Shown here: piece after piece, positions 32,208 through 40,683 of the stretch | Numbering within the stretch: the stretch's first letter is position 1 | Layout: every line of letters begins with the position of its first letter | Assembly (NCBI RefSeq): GCF_013001025.1 | Contig: NZ_CP053021.1 | Coordinates: 372,001-436,000, forward strand | Direction of reading: 5' to 3' | DNA length: 64,000 nt | Origin: Sphingobium yanoikuyae | GTDB lineage: Bacteria > Pseudomonadota > Alphaproteobacteria > Sphingomonadales > Sphingomonadaceae | Notes under the pieces: generated by a model | The model's input: the letters and a program-made list of their open reading frames with translations, nothing else | Database searches by the model: none | What the model was told of the DNA's origin: nothing | Made by a program: the position numbers and the translations under genes

Positions 32208-32986
32208 TCGCACCCGGCTTCGCAGGCGTCGAGACGCAATTGTGGATCTGGCTGATCGCCATGATCCGCCCCGGTGCGGCCTTTCTAGCCGCGCCCGTCT
32301 TCGGTGCGCCCGCGATGCCGCTTCAGTTGCGCCTGATCCTCTCGCTCGCGCTTGGCATGGCCGCCCTCAACAGCGTCACCATCCAGTTGCCGCATGACGG
32401 CGTCGCCAGTTTCGAAGGTGTGATGCTGGTCGCCGGCGAAGTGCTGACCGGCCTTGCCATGGGTTTTGCCGTGCAGATCGGCTACTCCGCCGCCTTCGTC
32501 GCGGGCGAGGCGATCGCCAATACGATGGGGCTGGGCTTTGCCGCGATGGTCGATCCGGGGTCGGGGCAGGGGACGCAGGCGGTCGGCCAGTTCCTGTCGA
32601 TCCTCTCGACCTTCCTGCTGCTGGCGATGGACGGTCATCTGCTGCTCGTCAGCTTCGTGGTGCAGAGCTACAAGGCGCTGCCGCCGGGCGCGGCGATGCT
32701 CAGCAATGATGCGGTCTGGCACATGATCCAATTTGGCGGCTCGCTGCTGGGTGCCGGGGTCACGATCGCGCTGCCGGTCGGCTTTGCGCTGGTGTTGGTG
32801 CAGATCGTCATGGGCATGCTGGCGCGCACCGCGCCCGCGCTCAACCTGTTCGCCGTGGGCATGCCGATGGCAGTGATGGCGGGGCTGGTGCTGCTGGCGA
32901 TGGCGGTGCCGGTGATGGGCGAGGGCATCACCATCGCGCTCAAGTCGGGGCTGGAACAGGCCCGCGCTATCTCGGAAGGACGCTGA
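32204..32986 (+). CDS. fliR: FliR, flagellar export-gate protein
   Basis: FliR is a 260-residue polytopic membrane protein. Family segments include FLAAPVFGAPAMPLQLRLILSLAL and GEAIANTMGLGFAAMVDPGSGQ (about 104-125). It overlaps fliQ, and flhB starts 3 bases after it, so gate components are co-translated. Confidence 0.95.
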   Translation: MIAPGFAGVETQLWIWLIAMIRPGAAFLAAPVFGAPAMPLQLRLILSLALGMAALNSVTIQLPHDGVASFEGVMLVAGEVLTGLAMGFAVQIGYSAAFVAGEAIANTMGLGFAAMVDPGSGQGTQAVGQFLSILSTFLLLAMDGHLLLVSFVVQSYKALPPGAAMLSNDAVWHMIQFGGSLLGAGVTIALPVGFALVLVQIVMGMLARTAPALNLFAVGMPMAVMAGLVLLAMAVPVMGEGITIALKSGLEQARAISEGR

Positions 32987-32989
32987 GCC

Positions 32990-34126
32990 ATGGCGGGCGG
33001 ATCCGAGGGCGGCGAAAAGACCGAAAAGCCGACACAGAAGAAATTGCAGGATGCCGCCAAGGAAGGCGACATCCTCCAGTCCCGCGAACTGGGGACGGCC
33101 CTGGTGGTGATGGCCGGCATCGGCTGGCTGGCGGTTGCCGGGCCGGGCCTGATCGACGCGTTGTCGGGCATGCTGACCCGCGCGCTGCGCTTCGGGCGCG
33201 AGGATATCGTGAACTTCTCGCCGGTGACGCGTGGCACCGGCCTGCTGGCGGACATCGCGCTGCCGGTGGGCGGCGTATTGCTCGCGACCTTCTTTGCCGC
33301 GATCGCGGCGCCGGCGCTGCTCGGATCGCTGGGCTTCCGTCCCGGCGCCTTCGCGCCCAAGGCGTCGAAGATGAACCCGGCTTCGGGCCTCAAGCGCATG
33401 TTCGGCGCGCAGGGGCTGATCGAACTGGTCAAGTCGATCGCCAAGGTGGGGCTGCTGGGCGCGGTCGGCTTCTGGATGATCTGGGACCGGCTGACCGCGA
33501 TCATCGGCCTGGGCAAGGCCGGCGTGGGCAATGCGATCAGCGACCTTGGCAACATGTTCATCCTGGTCTGCCTAGTGATGGCGGGCGGGCTGTTCGTGAT
33601 CGCCGGCATCGACGTGCCGATGCAGATTTTCCAGCGCGGCAAGCGGCTGGGCATGAGCAAGCAGGACATCAAGGACGAGCATAAGGAAAGCGAAGGCTCG
33701 CCCGAACTCAAGGGGCAGATCCGCCGGCGCCAGTTCGAGGTGCTGAACGGATCGACCCGCCAGGCGGTGGCAGAGGCCAGCGTCATCATCACCAACCCGA
33801 CCCATTTCGCGGTGGCGCTGCGCTATCGGCCCGGCGTGGATGCCGCGCCGGTCGTGGTCGCGCGCGGCTGTGACGCGATCGCGGCCTCGATCCGTGAACT
33901 GGCCGAGGATCATGGCGTGTCGGTGTTGCAATATCCCGAGCTGGCGCGCGCCATCTACTTTACCTCGCGCGCTGGCGAGATCGTCAATGAAGGCCTCTAC
34001 ATGGCGGTGGCGACGGTGCTGGCCTTCATCTTCCGAGTCGAGAACAAGATGGCGACGGAAATGGACCGTCCGTTCATTACCGTGCCCGAAGATCTGCGTT
34101 TCGATCCGGATGGAAAGAAATTGTAG
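32990..34126 (+). CDS. flhB: FlhB, export-substrate specificity switch protein
   Basis: FlhB is a 378-residue protein with four membrane helices and a cytoplasmic domain containing the autocleavage motif NPTH (269-272, in IITNPTHFAVALRY). The N-terminus (GGEKTEKPTQKKLQDAAKEGDILQSRE) is classical. It interacts with FliK to switch export from hook to filament proteins. It is the last gene of the fliE-flhB run. Confidence 0.97.
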   Translation: MAGGSEGGEKTEKPTQKKLQDAAKEGDILQSRELGTALVVMAGIGWLAVAGPGLIDALSGMLTRALRFGREDIVNFSPVTRGTGLLADIALPVGGVLLATFFAAIAAPALLGSLGFRPGAFAPKASKMNPASGLKRMFGAQGLIELVKSIAKVGLLGAVGFWMIWDRLTAIIGLGKAGVGNAISDLGNMFILVCLVMAGGLFVIAGIDVPMQIFQRGKRLGMSKQDIKDEHKESEGSPELKGQIRRRQFEVLNGSTRQAVAEASVIITNPTHFAVALRYRPGVDAAPVVVARGCDAIAASIRELAEDHGVSVLQYPELARAIYFTSRAGEIVNEGLYMAVATVLAFIFRVENKMATEMDRPFITVPEDLRFDPDGKKL

Positions 34127-34177
34127 AGAATTTGCTGATACTTGGCAGTTGATCGAAGAAATAGGGCGATGGTGAAT

Positions 34178-34204
34178 TAAAGTTTAGCCACGCTTGTCCG
34201 TATT
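34178..34204 (+). promoter_or_regulatory. Sigma-28-type promoter before the unknown gene at 34237
   Basis: TAAA, 15 bases, TCCGTATT. The -10 octamer is identical to that of the motA promoter (172-179 on the minus strand) and the spacing is identical. It lies 33 bases before the ATG at 34237. Confidence 0.65.
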
Positions 34205-34236
34205 CTGTTTACGGGGACGCATTAGGATGGTGCGTC

Positions 34237-34716
34237 ATGAACGAGTATTTTTCGCGTAGCGAGATTTCGCCAGTGGACCGGAGCGTCGTTCGCGCGCCGG
34301 TGCCGGCTGCGGCCGTTCAGCCGGTTTCAGCGACGGAATCTGCGACCGAGCAGGGCAACATGTCTGCCAGCGATGCGCGCAGGCAGGAGAGTTTTGCAGT
34401 CGATATCGTTGCGGTCGACGAAGATGCCGCCGGCGCCGCCGAATATGCGCGCATCCATGCCCGGATCGCCGATATCCTGGCCGATATGCGCGCCGGGCAG
34501 GGGGATGTGTCGGTCGATGGCGCATCGGCGGCGGTCCAGGCGATGATGCCGCAGCCCTTCATCTACATTCCGCTGCCGCCCGCCACCCGCGAGGCGGTGG
34601 AGCAGGCCGCCGACCTGGCCAAGCGGATCGCCCAGCAGGCCAGCTATGCCTATGCGGCCCAGGCGCATGTCGCGCGCGGGACCGTCGACCAGATCCTGTC
34701 CGCATCGGCGATCTGA
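34237..34716 (+). CDS. Unknown protein in flagellar cluster, sigma-28-controlled
   Basis: I do not recognise this 159-residue protein. It has an N-terminal low-complexity region rich in Ala/Val/Glu and a helical middle (EYARIHARIADILADMRAG, about 69-87). A Pro-rich hinge (PQPFIYIPLPP, about 108-118) precedes a helical C-terminus with heptad-like alanines. No signal peptide or membrane segment is visible. It occupies the slot directly before fliD where flaG is found in many bacteria, but I see no FlaG signature. A sigma-28-type promoter precedes it and an intrinsic terminator follows, so it looks like a single-gene late flagellar unit. Confidence 0.7.
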   Translation: MNEYFSRSEISPVDRSVVRAPVPAAAVQPVSATESATEQGNMSASDARRQESFAVDIVAVDEDAAGAAEYARIHARIADILADMRAGQGDVSVDGASAAVQAMMPQPFIYIPLPPATREAVEQAADLAKRIAQQASYAYAAQAHVARGTVDQILSASAI

Positions 34717-34726
34717 TCGCGGCCAT

Positions 34727-34747
34727 GCCCGCTTTTTTGCGGGCTTT
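34727..34747 (+). terminator. Intrinsic terminator before fliD
   Basis: The stem GCCCGC / GCGGGC, loop TTTTTT, is followed by TTT. It separates the unknown gene from the fliD promoter. Confidence 0.7.
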
Positions 34748-34770
34748 GCCATCAGCTTGAAAATCATTCC

Positions 34771-34797
34771 TAAACATCTTCGCGCTACGGCCGTTCT
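34771..34797 (+). promoter_or_regulatory. Sigma-28 (FliA) promoter for fliD-fliS
   Basis: TAAA, 15 bases, GCCGTTCT. It has the same -35, the same spacing and the same GCCGTT as the flagellin promoter. It lies 21 bases before the fliD ATG. Confidence 0.8.
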
Positions 34798-34817
34798 CTC
34801 ATTTGAAAGGACGGCCC

Positions 34818-36230
34818 ATGGCAACGACGACGACATCGGTAGGGAGCAGCATCCTGTCGGCGCTGGGTGCCAATTCGGGCATCGACACGAGCGCGCTTGT
34901 CACCAGCCTGGTCAGCGCGACCCGCGATCCGCGCCAGTCCGCGATCACCACCCAGCAGACGACCAACAATGCCCGCATTTCGGCGCTGGCGTCGGCCATC
35001 AGTTCGCTCGATACCTTCGCCGATGCGCTGACCAGCGTCCTGTCGGGTGCCGAATATACCGGCACGCCCAATTCGACCAACACCAACATCGCGTCGGTCA
35101 GCCTGCTGAGCGGCGGCACGCCGGCTGGTCTGCCGGCGCAGCTGGTGGTGAAGTCGCTGGCGACCGCCCGCATCTTCGCCTCTACCGCGACCAGCGGTGC
35201 CACAAGCAGCACGGCGGTCGGCACCGGCTCGCTCACCATCACGACGGCGGGCGGCAAGACTGCGACGATCACCGTCGATTCGAGCAATAACAGTTTCTCC
35301 GGCCTGGCTTCGGCGATCAACGCCGCCGACATCGGCGTGACCGCGAGCGTCGTCACCGATGCACAGGGCACGCGGCTGGTGTTCAAGGGCGAAACCGGCG
35401 CGGCCAATGATTTCACCATCACCAGCTCGGCCGACAGCTCGACCAGCGTTCTCGCTGGCCTCAACAGCAGTGCGATGACCTCGACGTCGGACCCGGCCAA
35501 TGCGAAGATCACGCTCGACGGCACCGATTATGAATATGCCAGCAACACGATCGACGATGCGATTCCCTATCTGCGGATCGAACTGAGCGCGGCGGACGTC
35601 AACAGCACGGTCAACCTGACCATGACGCAGCCGACCGCGACGATGAAGGATCTGCTGCAGGAATTTGTCGACGCCTATAACACGCTGATGAAGGCGCTGA
35701 ACACGTCGACCTCGACCGGCACGGATTCATCGACCGCGGGCGTGCTGAACGGTGTGTCGGCGGTGCGCGACATGAAGTCGCAGCTCTCGAAGATCACCTC
35801 GACCCAGTTGGCCTCGACCGGCAGCTACAAGACGCTGGCCGATATCGGCATCGCGACCAACCGCGACGGCACGCTGACGCTCAACACCGACACGCTGGAC
35901 AAGGCGCTGGCCGCCGATCCGGCGGGCATCACCAAGATGCTCAATCCCGCCAAGTCGACCGCCGACAATCTGGGCCTGTCGGGCCTGATGGACAGCGTGC
36001 GCGACAATATCGAGCTGGAGAACGGCCCGATCAAGGCGGCGCAGGACCGTTATGAGAAGCTGGCCGACAGCCTGACCGAACAGCTCGAAAAGCTGGACGA
36101 GGACATGGCCGACTATGAGACGCGCCTGACTTCCATCTATTCGGCAATGCAGACCAAGCTGTCTGCGCTCAACGCAACCCAAAGCTATCTCCAGCAGCAG
36201 ATCGATGCCTGGAATAGCAGTGACGATTAA
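34818..36230 (+). CDS. fliD: FliD, filament cap protein (HAP2)
   Basis: FliD is a 470-residue cap on the filament tip that folds exported flagellin. The N-terminal signature is SILSALGANSGIDTSALVTSLVSA. The C-terminal part has FVDAYNTLMKALNTST and the coiled-coil end (RYEKLADSLTEQLEKLDEDM, then MQTKLSALNATQSYLQQQID). I chose the ATG at 34818, with AAAGGACGG upstream. Central domains are Ser/Thr-rich. fliS follows after 16 bases. Confidence 0.95.
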   Translation: MATTTTSVGSSILSALGANSGIDTSALVTSLVSATRDPRQSAITTQQTTNNARISALASAISSLDTFADALTSVLSGAEYTGTPNSTNTNIASVSLLSGGTPAGLPAQLVVKSLATARIFASTATSGATSSTAVGTGSLTITTAGGKTATITVDSSNNSFSGLASAINAADIGVTASVVTDAQGTRLVFKGETGAANDFTITSSADSSTSVLAGLNSSAMTSTSDPANAKITLDGTDYEYASNTIDDAIPYLRIELSAADVNSTVNLTMTQPTATMKDLLQEFVDAYNTLMKALNTSTSTGTDSSTAGVLNGVSAVRDMKSQLSKITSTQLASTGSYKTLADIGIATNRDGTLTLNTDTLDKALAADPAGITKMLNPAKSTADNLGLSGLMDSVRDNIELENGPIKAAQDRYEKLADSLTEQLEKLDEDMADYETRLTSIYSAMQTKLSALNATQSYLQQQIDAWNSSDD

Positions 36231-36246
36231 CCGGGGATTTTGACGC

Positions 36247-36648
36247 ATGTTCTATAATCACAGCTTTGCGGGTACGGCAGCGGCACGACGCTATGCGGCG
36301 GTGCATTCGGGCAGCCGGATCGAGGGCGCCACGCCCCACGCGCTGGTCAAGATCCTGTTCGACGAACTGCTGATCGCGCTCGATGCCACGGCGCTGGCCG
36401 AACGCAATGGCGACCGGCTGAAGGTGTCCGACAAGCAGGCGCGCGCCATGTCGATCCTGTTCGCGCTGGAAGCGAGCCTCGACTTCGACAAGGGCGGCGA
36501 CATCGCCACCGGCCTGGCGCGCATCTATCGCGAGGCCCGCCGGCTGCTGCTGGTCAGCGCCAAGGAGCATGATGCCGCGCCGGTTGAGCAGGCCCGCGCC
36601 ATGGTCGGCGAGATTGCCGATGCCTGGAGCCAGATCGGCCAGCCCTGA
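36247..36648 (+). CDS. fliS: FliS, flagellin export chaperone
   Basis: FliS is a 133-residue helical protein that binds the C-terminus of flagellin before export. Typical elements are an early RRYAAVHSGSRIEGATPHALVKILFDELL (about 14-42) and the later ASLDFDKGGDIATGLARIYRE. It is the last flagellar gene in the window and is co-transcribed with fliD. Confidence 0.93.
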   Translation: MFYNHSFAGTAAARRYAAVHSGSRIEGATPHALVKILFDELLIALDATALAERNGDRLKVSDKQARAMSILFALEASLDFDKGGDIATGLARIYREARRLLLVSAKEHDAAPVEQARAMVGEIADAWSQIGQP

Positions 36649-36699
36649 TCGCTCACGGCGCGATCAGTCCATAGGCTGCCGACTGGCCCGGTTGCGGGG

Positions 36700-36728
36700 T
36701 TGCACCCCCTTCCGGTGGCCTGTATAGG
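36700..36728 (+). promoter_or_regulatory. Sigma-70-type promoter upstream of argD
   Basis: TTGCAC, 17 bases, TATAGG. It lies between fliS and argD, about 95 bases before the argD ATG. An intrinsic terminator lies between this promoter and the gene. Confidence 0.6.
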
Positions 36729-36743
36729 CGGCACTCGCACAAG

Positions 36744-36769
36744 GGCGGCCCGGCGGGGGCCGCCTTTTT
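36744..36769 (+). terminator. Intrinsic terminator in the argD leader / after fliS
   Basis: A perfect 8-bp stem GGCGGCCC / GGGCCGCC with a 5-base loop is followed by TTTTT. It ends fliD-fliS transcription. It also lies just downstream of the argD promoter at 36700-36728, so it may act as an attenuator. Confidence 0.85.
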
Positions 36770-36823
36770 GCGTTATATCCAATGCGCACGGACGCGCAGC
36801 ATCAACCCAGAAAGGGAAGGCAC

Positions 36824-38020
36824 ATGTCGATTACGCCGCTCATGCCCGTTTACCCCCGGTGCGATGTGCGTCCGGTCCGAGGCGAGGGCTGCTACCTGAT
36901 CGGGGAGCGCGGCGAGCGCTATCTCGACTTCGCCAGCGGCATCGCCGTCAATCTGTTGGGCCATGGCCATCCCAGGCTGGTGAAGACCATTGCCGATCAG
37001 GCTGCGACGCTGATGCATATCTCCAACCTCTACGGTTCGCCGCTGGGGGAGGAATTTGCGCAGAAGCTGGTTGATAACAGTTTCGCGGACACCGTCTTCT
37101 TCACCAATTCGGGTGCCGAAGCGGTCGAGTGCGCGATCAAGACCGCGCGCCGCTATCATTATGCCAATGGGCAAGCGCACCGGCACAAGATCATCAGCTT
37201 CGACAACGCCTTTCACGGCCGCACGCTGGGCACCATTTCGGCGACCAGCCAGCCCAAGATGCGCGATGGTTTCGAGCCGCTGCTGCCCGGTTTCCAGGTC
37301 GTGCCCTTCAACGATCTCGACGCGGCACTGGCGGCGATCGACGACAACACCGCCGGCTTCCTGCTGGAACCGGTGCAGGGTGAAGGTGGCGTGACCCCGG
37401 CGACGGCGGAGTTCCTGACCGGCCTGCGCAAGGCGTGCGACGAGCAGGGCCTGCTGCTGATCCTGGACGAAGTACAGTGCGGCTATGCCCGTACCGGCAC
37501 CTTCTTCGCCCATGAGCAATATGGCGTGAAGCCCGACATCATGGCGGTGGCCAAGGGCATCGGCGCGGGCTTCCCGCTCGGCGCCTGCCTCGCCACCGAG
37601 GAAGCGGCCAAGGGCATGGTGTTCGGCACCCATGGCTCCACCTATGGCGGCAACCCGCTCGCCATGGCGGTGGGCATCGCGGTGCTGGAAGAGGTGCTGG
37701 CGGACGGCTTCCTGGAGCAGGTGACGGCGATGGGTGCGCGTCTGCGCTCCGCGCTGGAGCAGATGATCCCGAACCATGACGACATGTTCGAGGATGTGCG
37801 CGGCATGGGGCTGATGCTGGGCGTCAAGATGAAGGACGCCTATGATGCGCGCGCCTTCGTCGGCCATCTGCGCGACCATCATGGTTTCCTGTCGGTATCG
37901 GCGGGCCAGAATGTGCTGCGCATCCTGCCGCCGCTCGTCATCGACGAAAGCCATATCGCCGAGTGCATCGAGAAGATTTCCGCTGGCGCGCGGAGCTTCG
38001 CGGACGCCAAGGCGGCCTGA
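36824..38020 (+). CDS. argD: ArgD, acetylornithine aminotransferase
   Basis: This 398-residue PLP-dependent class-III aminotransferase converts N-acetylglutamate semialdehyde to N-acetylornithine in arginine synthesis. Signatures are FASGIAVNLLGHGHP, TNSGAEAVECAIKTAR, the PLP-binding ILDEVQCGYARTGTFF (Asp at about 222) and the lysine in MAVAKGIGAGFPLG. I placed the start at 36824 with AAAGGGAAGG upstream. argF follows after a palindromic repeat. Confidence 0.93.
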   Translation: MSITPLMPVYPRCDVRPVRGEGCYLIGERGERYLDFASGIAVNLLGHGHPRLVKTIADQAATLMHISNLYGSPLGEEFAQKLVDNSFADTVFFTNSGAEAVECAIKTARRYHYANGQAHRHKIISFDNAFHGRTLGTISATSQPKMRDGFEPLLPGFQVVPFNDLDAALAAIDDNTAGFLLEPVQGEGGVTPATAEFLTGLRKACDEQGLLLILDEVQCGYARTGTFFAHEQYGVKPDIMAVAKGIGAGFPLGACLATEEAAKGMVFGTHGSTYGGNPLAMAVGIAVLEEVLADGFLEQVTAMGARLRSALEQMIPNHDDMFEDVRGMGLMLGVKMKDAYDARAFVGHLRDHHGFLSVSAGQNVLRILPPLVIDESHIAECIEKISAGARSFADAKAA

Positions 38021-38031
38021 CCATTTAGTTT

Positions 38032-38128
38032 CCGTTCGCCCTGAGCGAAGTCGAAGGGTATCGCCGAGCAAAGCGAGGTGCCTTCACTTCGTTCAGGCGG
38101 GGGCTTCGACTTCGCTCAGCCTGAACGG
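38032..38128. repeat. Palindromic REP-like element between argD and argF
   Basis: The left arm is CCGTTCGCC followed by CTGAGCGAAGTCGAAGG. The right arm is CTTCGACTTCGCTCAG followed by CCTGAACGG. The arms are near-perfect inverted copies separated by about 45 bases that contain a further degenerate copy (TTCACTTCGTTCAGG). Such CTGAGCGAAGTCGAAG elements are scattered in sphingomonad genomes. Confidence 0.8.
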
Positions 38129-38145
38129 GTTAGAGGTTGTTTCCA

Positions 38146-39072
38146 ATGACCAAGCATTTCCTGAATCTCACCGATGCGGGCGGCGACGCGATCGCCGCGA
38201 TGATCGCCGATGCCATCGATCGCAAGGCGGCGCGCGCGGGCAAGCCCAAGGGCTGGGGCGACGCCGATGCGCCGCTCGCCGGCCACACGCTGGCGATGAT
38301 CTTCGAAAAGAACAGCACGCGCACCCGCGTCAGCTTCGACATGGCGATCCGCCAGTTGGGCGGCAATTCGCTGATCCTGGATGGCGCGACCAGCCAGCTC
38401 GGCCGTGGCGAGACCGTCGCCGACACGGCCCGCGTGCTCAGCCGCATGGCCGATGCGATCATGATCCGCACCGATGATCATGCCAAGATCGAGGAAATGG
38501 CCGAATATGCCAGCGTTCCGGTCATCAATGGCCTGACCGACCTGTCGCATCCCTGCCAGATCGTCGCCGACCTGCTGACCGTGGTCGAACATGGCCTGGC
38601 GCTGCCGGGCAGCCAGTGGGCGTGGCTGGGCGACGGCAATAATGTCCTCCACTCGATCGTCGAGGCGGCGGGCCTGATGAAGTTCGACGTGCGGATGGGC
38701 ATTCCCGAGGGCTATGATCCCGATCCGTCCTTTGCCGCGGCAGCGCAGGCGGCCGGTTCGACCATCACCCTGACCCGCGATGCGGCGCAGGCCGTGGCCG
38801 GTGCCGACGTCGTGGTCACCGACACCTGGATCTCCATGGGTCAGGCCCATGCCGAGGCGAAGCTGGCGGCGATGATGCCCTATCAGGTGACGCCCGAGCT
38901 GATGGTGGGCGCCAAGGCGGACGCCAAATTCCTCCACTGTCTGCCCGCCCATCGCGGCGAGGAAGTGGTCGAGGCGGTGATCGACGGTCCGCAGTCGCTG
39001 ATCTGGGACGAGGCGGAGAACCGCATCCATGCCCAGAAGTCGGTTCTGCTCTGGGCGCTTGGAAAGCTGTAA
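38146..39072 (+). CDS. argF: ArgF, ornithine carbamoyltransferase
   Basis: This 308-residue enzyme makes citrulline from ornithine and carbamoyl phosphate. The carbamoyl-phosphate loop is [13 protein letters not shown] (STRTR at about 55-59). Other signatures are [14 protein letters not shown] (HPCQ) and the ornithine-site [13 protein letters not shown] (HCLP at about 264-267). The ATG at 38146 is preceded by AGAGG. It is probably co-transcribed with argD through the repeat. Confidence 0.95.
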   Translation: MTKHFLNLTDAGGDAIAAMIADAIDRKAARAGKPKGWGDADAPLAGHTLAMIFEKNSTRTRVSFDMAIRQLGGNSLILDGATSQLGRGETVADTARVLSRMADAIMIRTDDHAKIEEMAEYASVPVINGLTDLSHPCQIVADLLTVVEHGLALPGSQWAWLGDGNNVLHSIVEAAGLMKFDVRMGIPEGYDPDPSFAAAAQAAGSTITLTRDAAQAVAGADVVVTDTWISMGQAHAEAKLAAMMPYQVTPELMVGAKADAKFLHCLPAHRGEEVVEAVIDGPQSLIWDEAENRIHAQKSVLLWALGKL

Positions 39073-39096
39073 GCTCACCCTATATTCGGGCGAAAT

Positions 39097-39155
39097 TTTC
39101 CGTTCGCCCTGAAAGATGACGGGGCCTGTCCTGCGCTGCGGAGCGGAGGACGGGC
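39097..39155. repeat. Truncated REP copy and hairpin downstream of argF
   Basis: Positions 39097-39112 (TTTCCGTTCGCCCTGA) repeat exactly the 16 bases at 38029-38044, then diverge. Next to it, 39123-39155 forms a long hairpin (GGCCTGTCCT pairing with AGGACGGGCC, plus an inner CGCT/AGCG). The hairpin may terminate argF transcription. Confidence 0.6.
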
Positions 39156-39195
39156 CTTCGCGGCTTTCGGGGCGGGTGGATCGGAAGGAAATATC

Positions 39196-40101
39196 GTGAC
39201 CAGTAGCAATGTCGATCAGGCCCTTGGCTTCACCATCCCCTCGCGCCATGTGCGTGGTCGTTTCGTGCGGCTGGGGCCGGTGCTGGACCAGGTGATGTCC
39301 GCCCATGCCTATCCCCCGGCGATCGAGCGGGTGCTGGCGTCCTCGCTGGTGCTGGGCGCGCTGCTCGGCAGCCTGCTCAAGGATGCAGGCGGCCAGCTGA
39401 CCCTGCAGGCGCAGACCGAAAATGGCGTCGTCAGCCTGCTGGTGGCCGATTACAAGGGCGGCGAACTGCGCGGCTATGCCAAGTTCGATGCCGAACGGCT
39501 GGCGGAAATCGGCAGCGATCCGACCCTGTTCGGCCTGTTCGGCAAGGGCTATCTGGCGATCACCTTCGACCAGGCAGCAACCGGCGAGCGCTATCAGGGC
39601 ATCGTGCCGCTGGACGGATCGTCGCTGGCCGAGGCGGCGGAGCATTATTTCTTCCAGTCCGAACAGATCCCCAGCATCGTCCAGATCGCGACCCGGCATG
39701 AGCCGGGCGAAGGCTGTGTCGCGGCAGGCCTGCTGCTGCAGCATCTGCCCGAGGGCGAAGTGGGGCGCGAGCGCCTGCATGTGCGCCACGATCATCCCGA
39801 ATGGGAACATGTGCAGGCGCTAGCCGGCACGCTGCGCGACGAGGAACTGACCGATCTCGACCTGCCGCTGACCGACATCGCCTGGCGCCTGTTCCATGAG
39901 GAAGAGGAAGTGCGCGTCACCGAAACGACGGCGCTCGCCAAGGGCTGTCGCTGTGACCTTGCCCATATTCGCGATGTGATCGGCCGCTTCCCGGCGGACG
40001 AGCGGGTGGCGATGGCGGACGAGAAGGGTATTATCGGCGTCGATTGCGCCTTCTGCTCGCGGCTGTTCCCGCTCGCGCTGGACAGTTTCGTTACCCATTG
40101 A
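39196..40101 (+). CDS. hslO: Hsp33, redox-regulated chaperone
   Basis: HslO is a 301-residue cytosolic holdase activated by oxidation. The C-terminal zinc-binding redox switch is intact: Cys251-x-Cys253 (GCRCD) and Cys284-x2-Cys287 (DCAFC). The N-terminal domain includes the family-like AYPPAIERVLASSLVLGALLGS and the EQIPSIVQIAT region. The start is GTG with GGAAGG upstream. It is a single gene downstream of argF. Confidence 0.93.
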   Translation: MTSSNVDQALGFTIPSRHVRGRFVRLGPVLDQVMSAHAYPPAIERVLASSLVLGALLGSLLKDAGGQLTLQAQTENGVVSLLVADYKGGELRGYAKFDAERLAEIGSDPTLFGLFGKGYLAITFDQAATGERYQGIVPLDGSSLAEAAEHYFFQSEQIPSIVQIATRHEPGEGCVAAGLLLQHLPEGEVGRERLHVRHDHPEWEHVQALAGTLRDEELTDLDLPLTDIAWRLFHEEEEVRVTETTALAKGCRCDLAHIRDVIGRFPADERVAMADEKGIIGVDCAFCSRLFPLALDSFVTH

Positions 40102-40206
40102 AAGCCGGCGCGGGGCAATTGCGGCAGGGCCGTTCGTCCCGCGCTATCAAATTGCCGCAATTGCGCGGCACAACAGGATGAAGCATGGCGCCGCTCCCCG
40201 GCGCCG

Positions 40207-40635
40207 ATGACAAGGTCTGGACGCAAGATGGCAAGGCTGGGGCTGCAGGCGCTGGGCGCCGCGGCGGCAATGATGATGGCAAGCTGGGCCGGGGCGGCGA
40301 ACGCGCCGCAACTGGCTGCGCTCGCCAAGCTGGAAACGGGCGAATGGGAATTGCGTCTGCGCGATGATCCCACCGCGCCGCCCCGCCGCCTGTGCGTGAC
40401 GATGCCGCATCAGTTGCTGGAGCCGGCCAATGCTGGCCCTGGCTGCAAGCCGTTCGTGGTCAGCGACGCGCCTGCTGCCGCCACCGTGACCTTCGATTGC
40501 GGGGCGGCCGGCAATGCGCGCACCGACCTGCGCGTCGAAACGCCGCGCCTCATCCAGATACGATCGCAGGGGATCAGCGACGGCGCGCCCTTTTCCAACA
40601 TGGTCGAAGGGCGCCATGTCGGGGCATGCCGCTGA
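40207..40635 (+). CDS. Small secreted protein, DUF3617-like
   Basis: This 142-residue protein has a signal peptide (basic MTRSGRK, hydrophobic about 10-28, ending SWAGA). It is followed by a domain reminiscent of DUF3617 (KLETGEWELRLRDDP, CVTMPHQLLEPA, a conserved pair of cysteines, and the ending NMVEGRHVGAC). The family is found in the proteobacterial periplasm and has no established function. A second ATG at 40228 is possible. The similarity is moderate, from memory only. Confidence 0.6.
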   Translation: MTRSGRKMARLGLQALGAAAAMMMASWAGAANAPQLAALAKLETGEWELRLRDDPTAPPRRLCVTMPHQLLEPANAGPGCKPFVVSDAPAAATVTFDCGAAGNARTDLRVETPRLIQIRSQGISDGAPFSNMVEGRHVGACR

Positions 40636-40683
40636 CCGGCGGCCCCCCTTGCACTGCAACATAACGAGGTCTAGCGCAGCATC

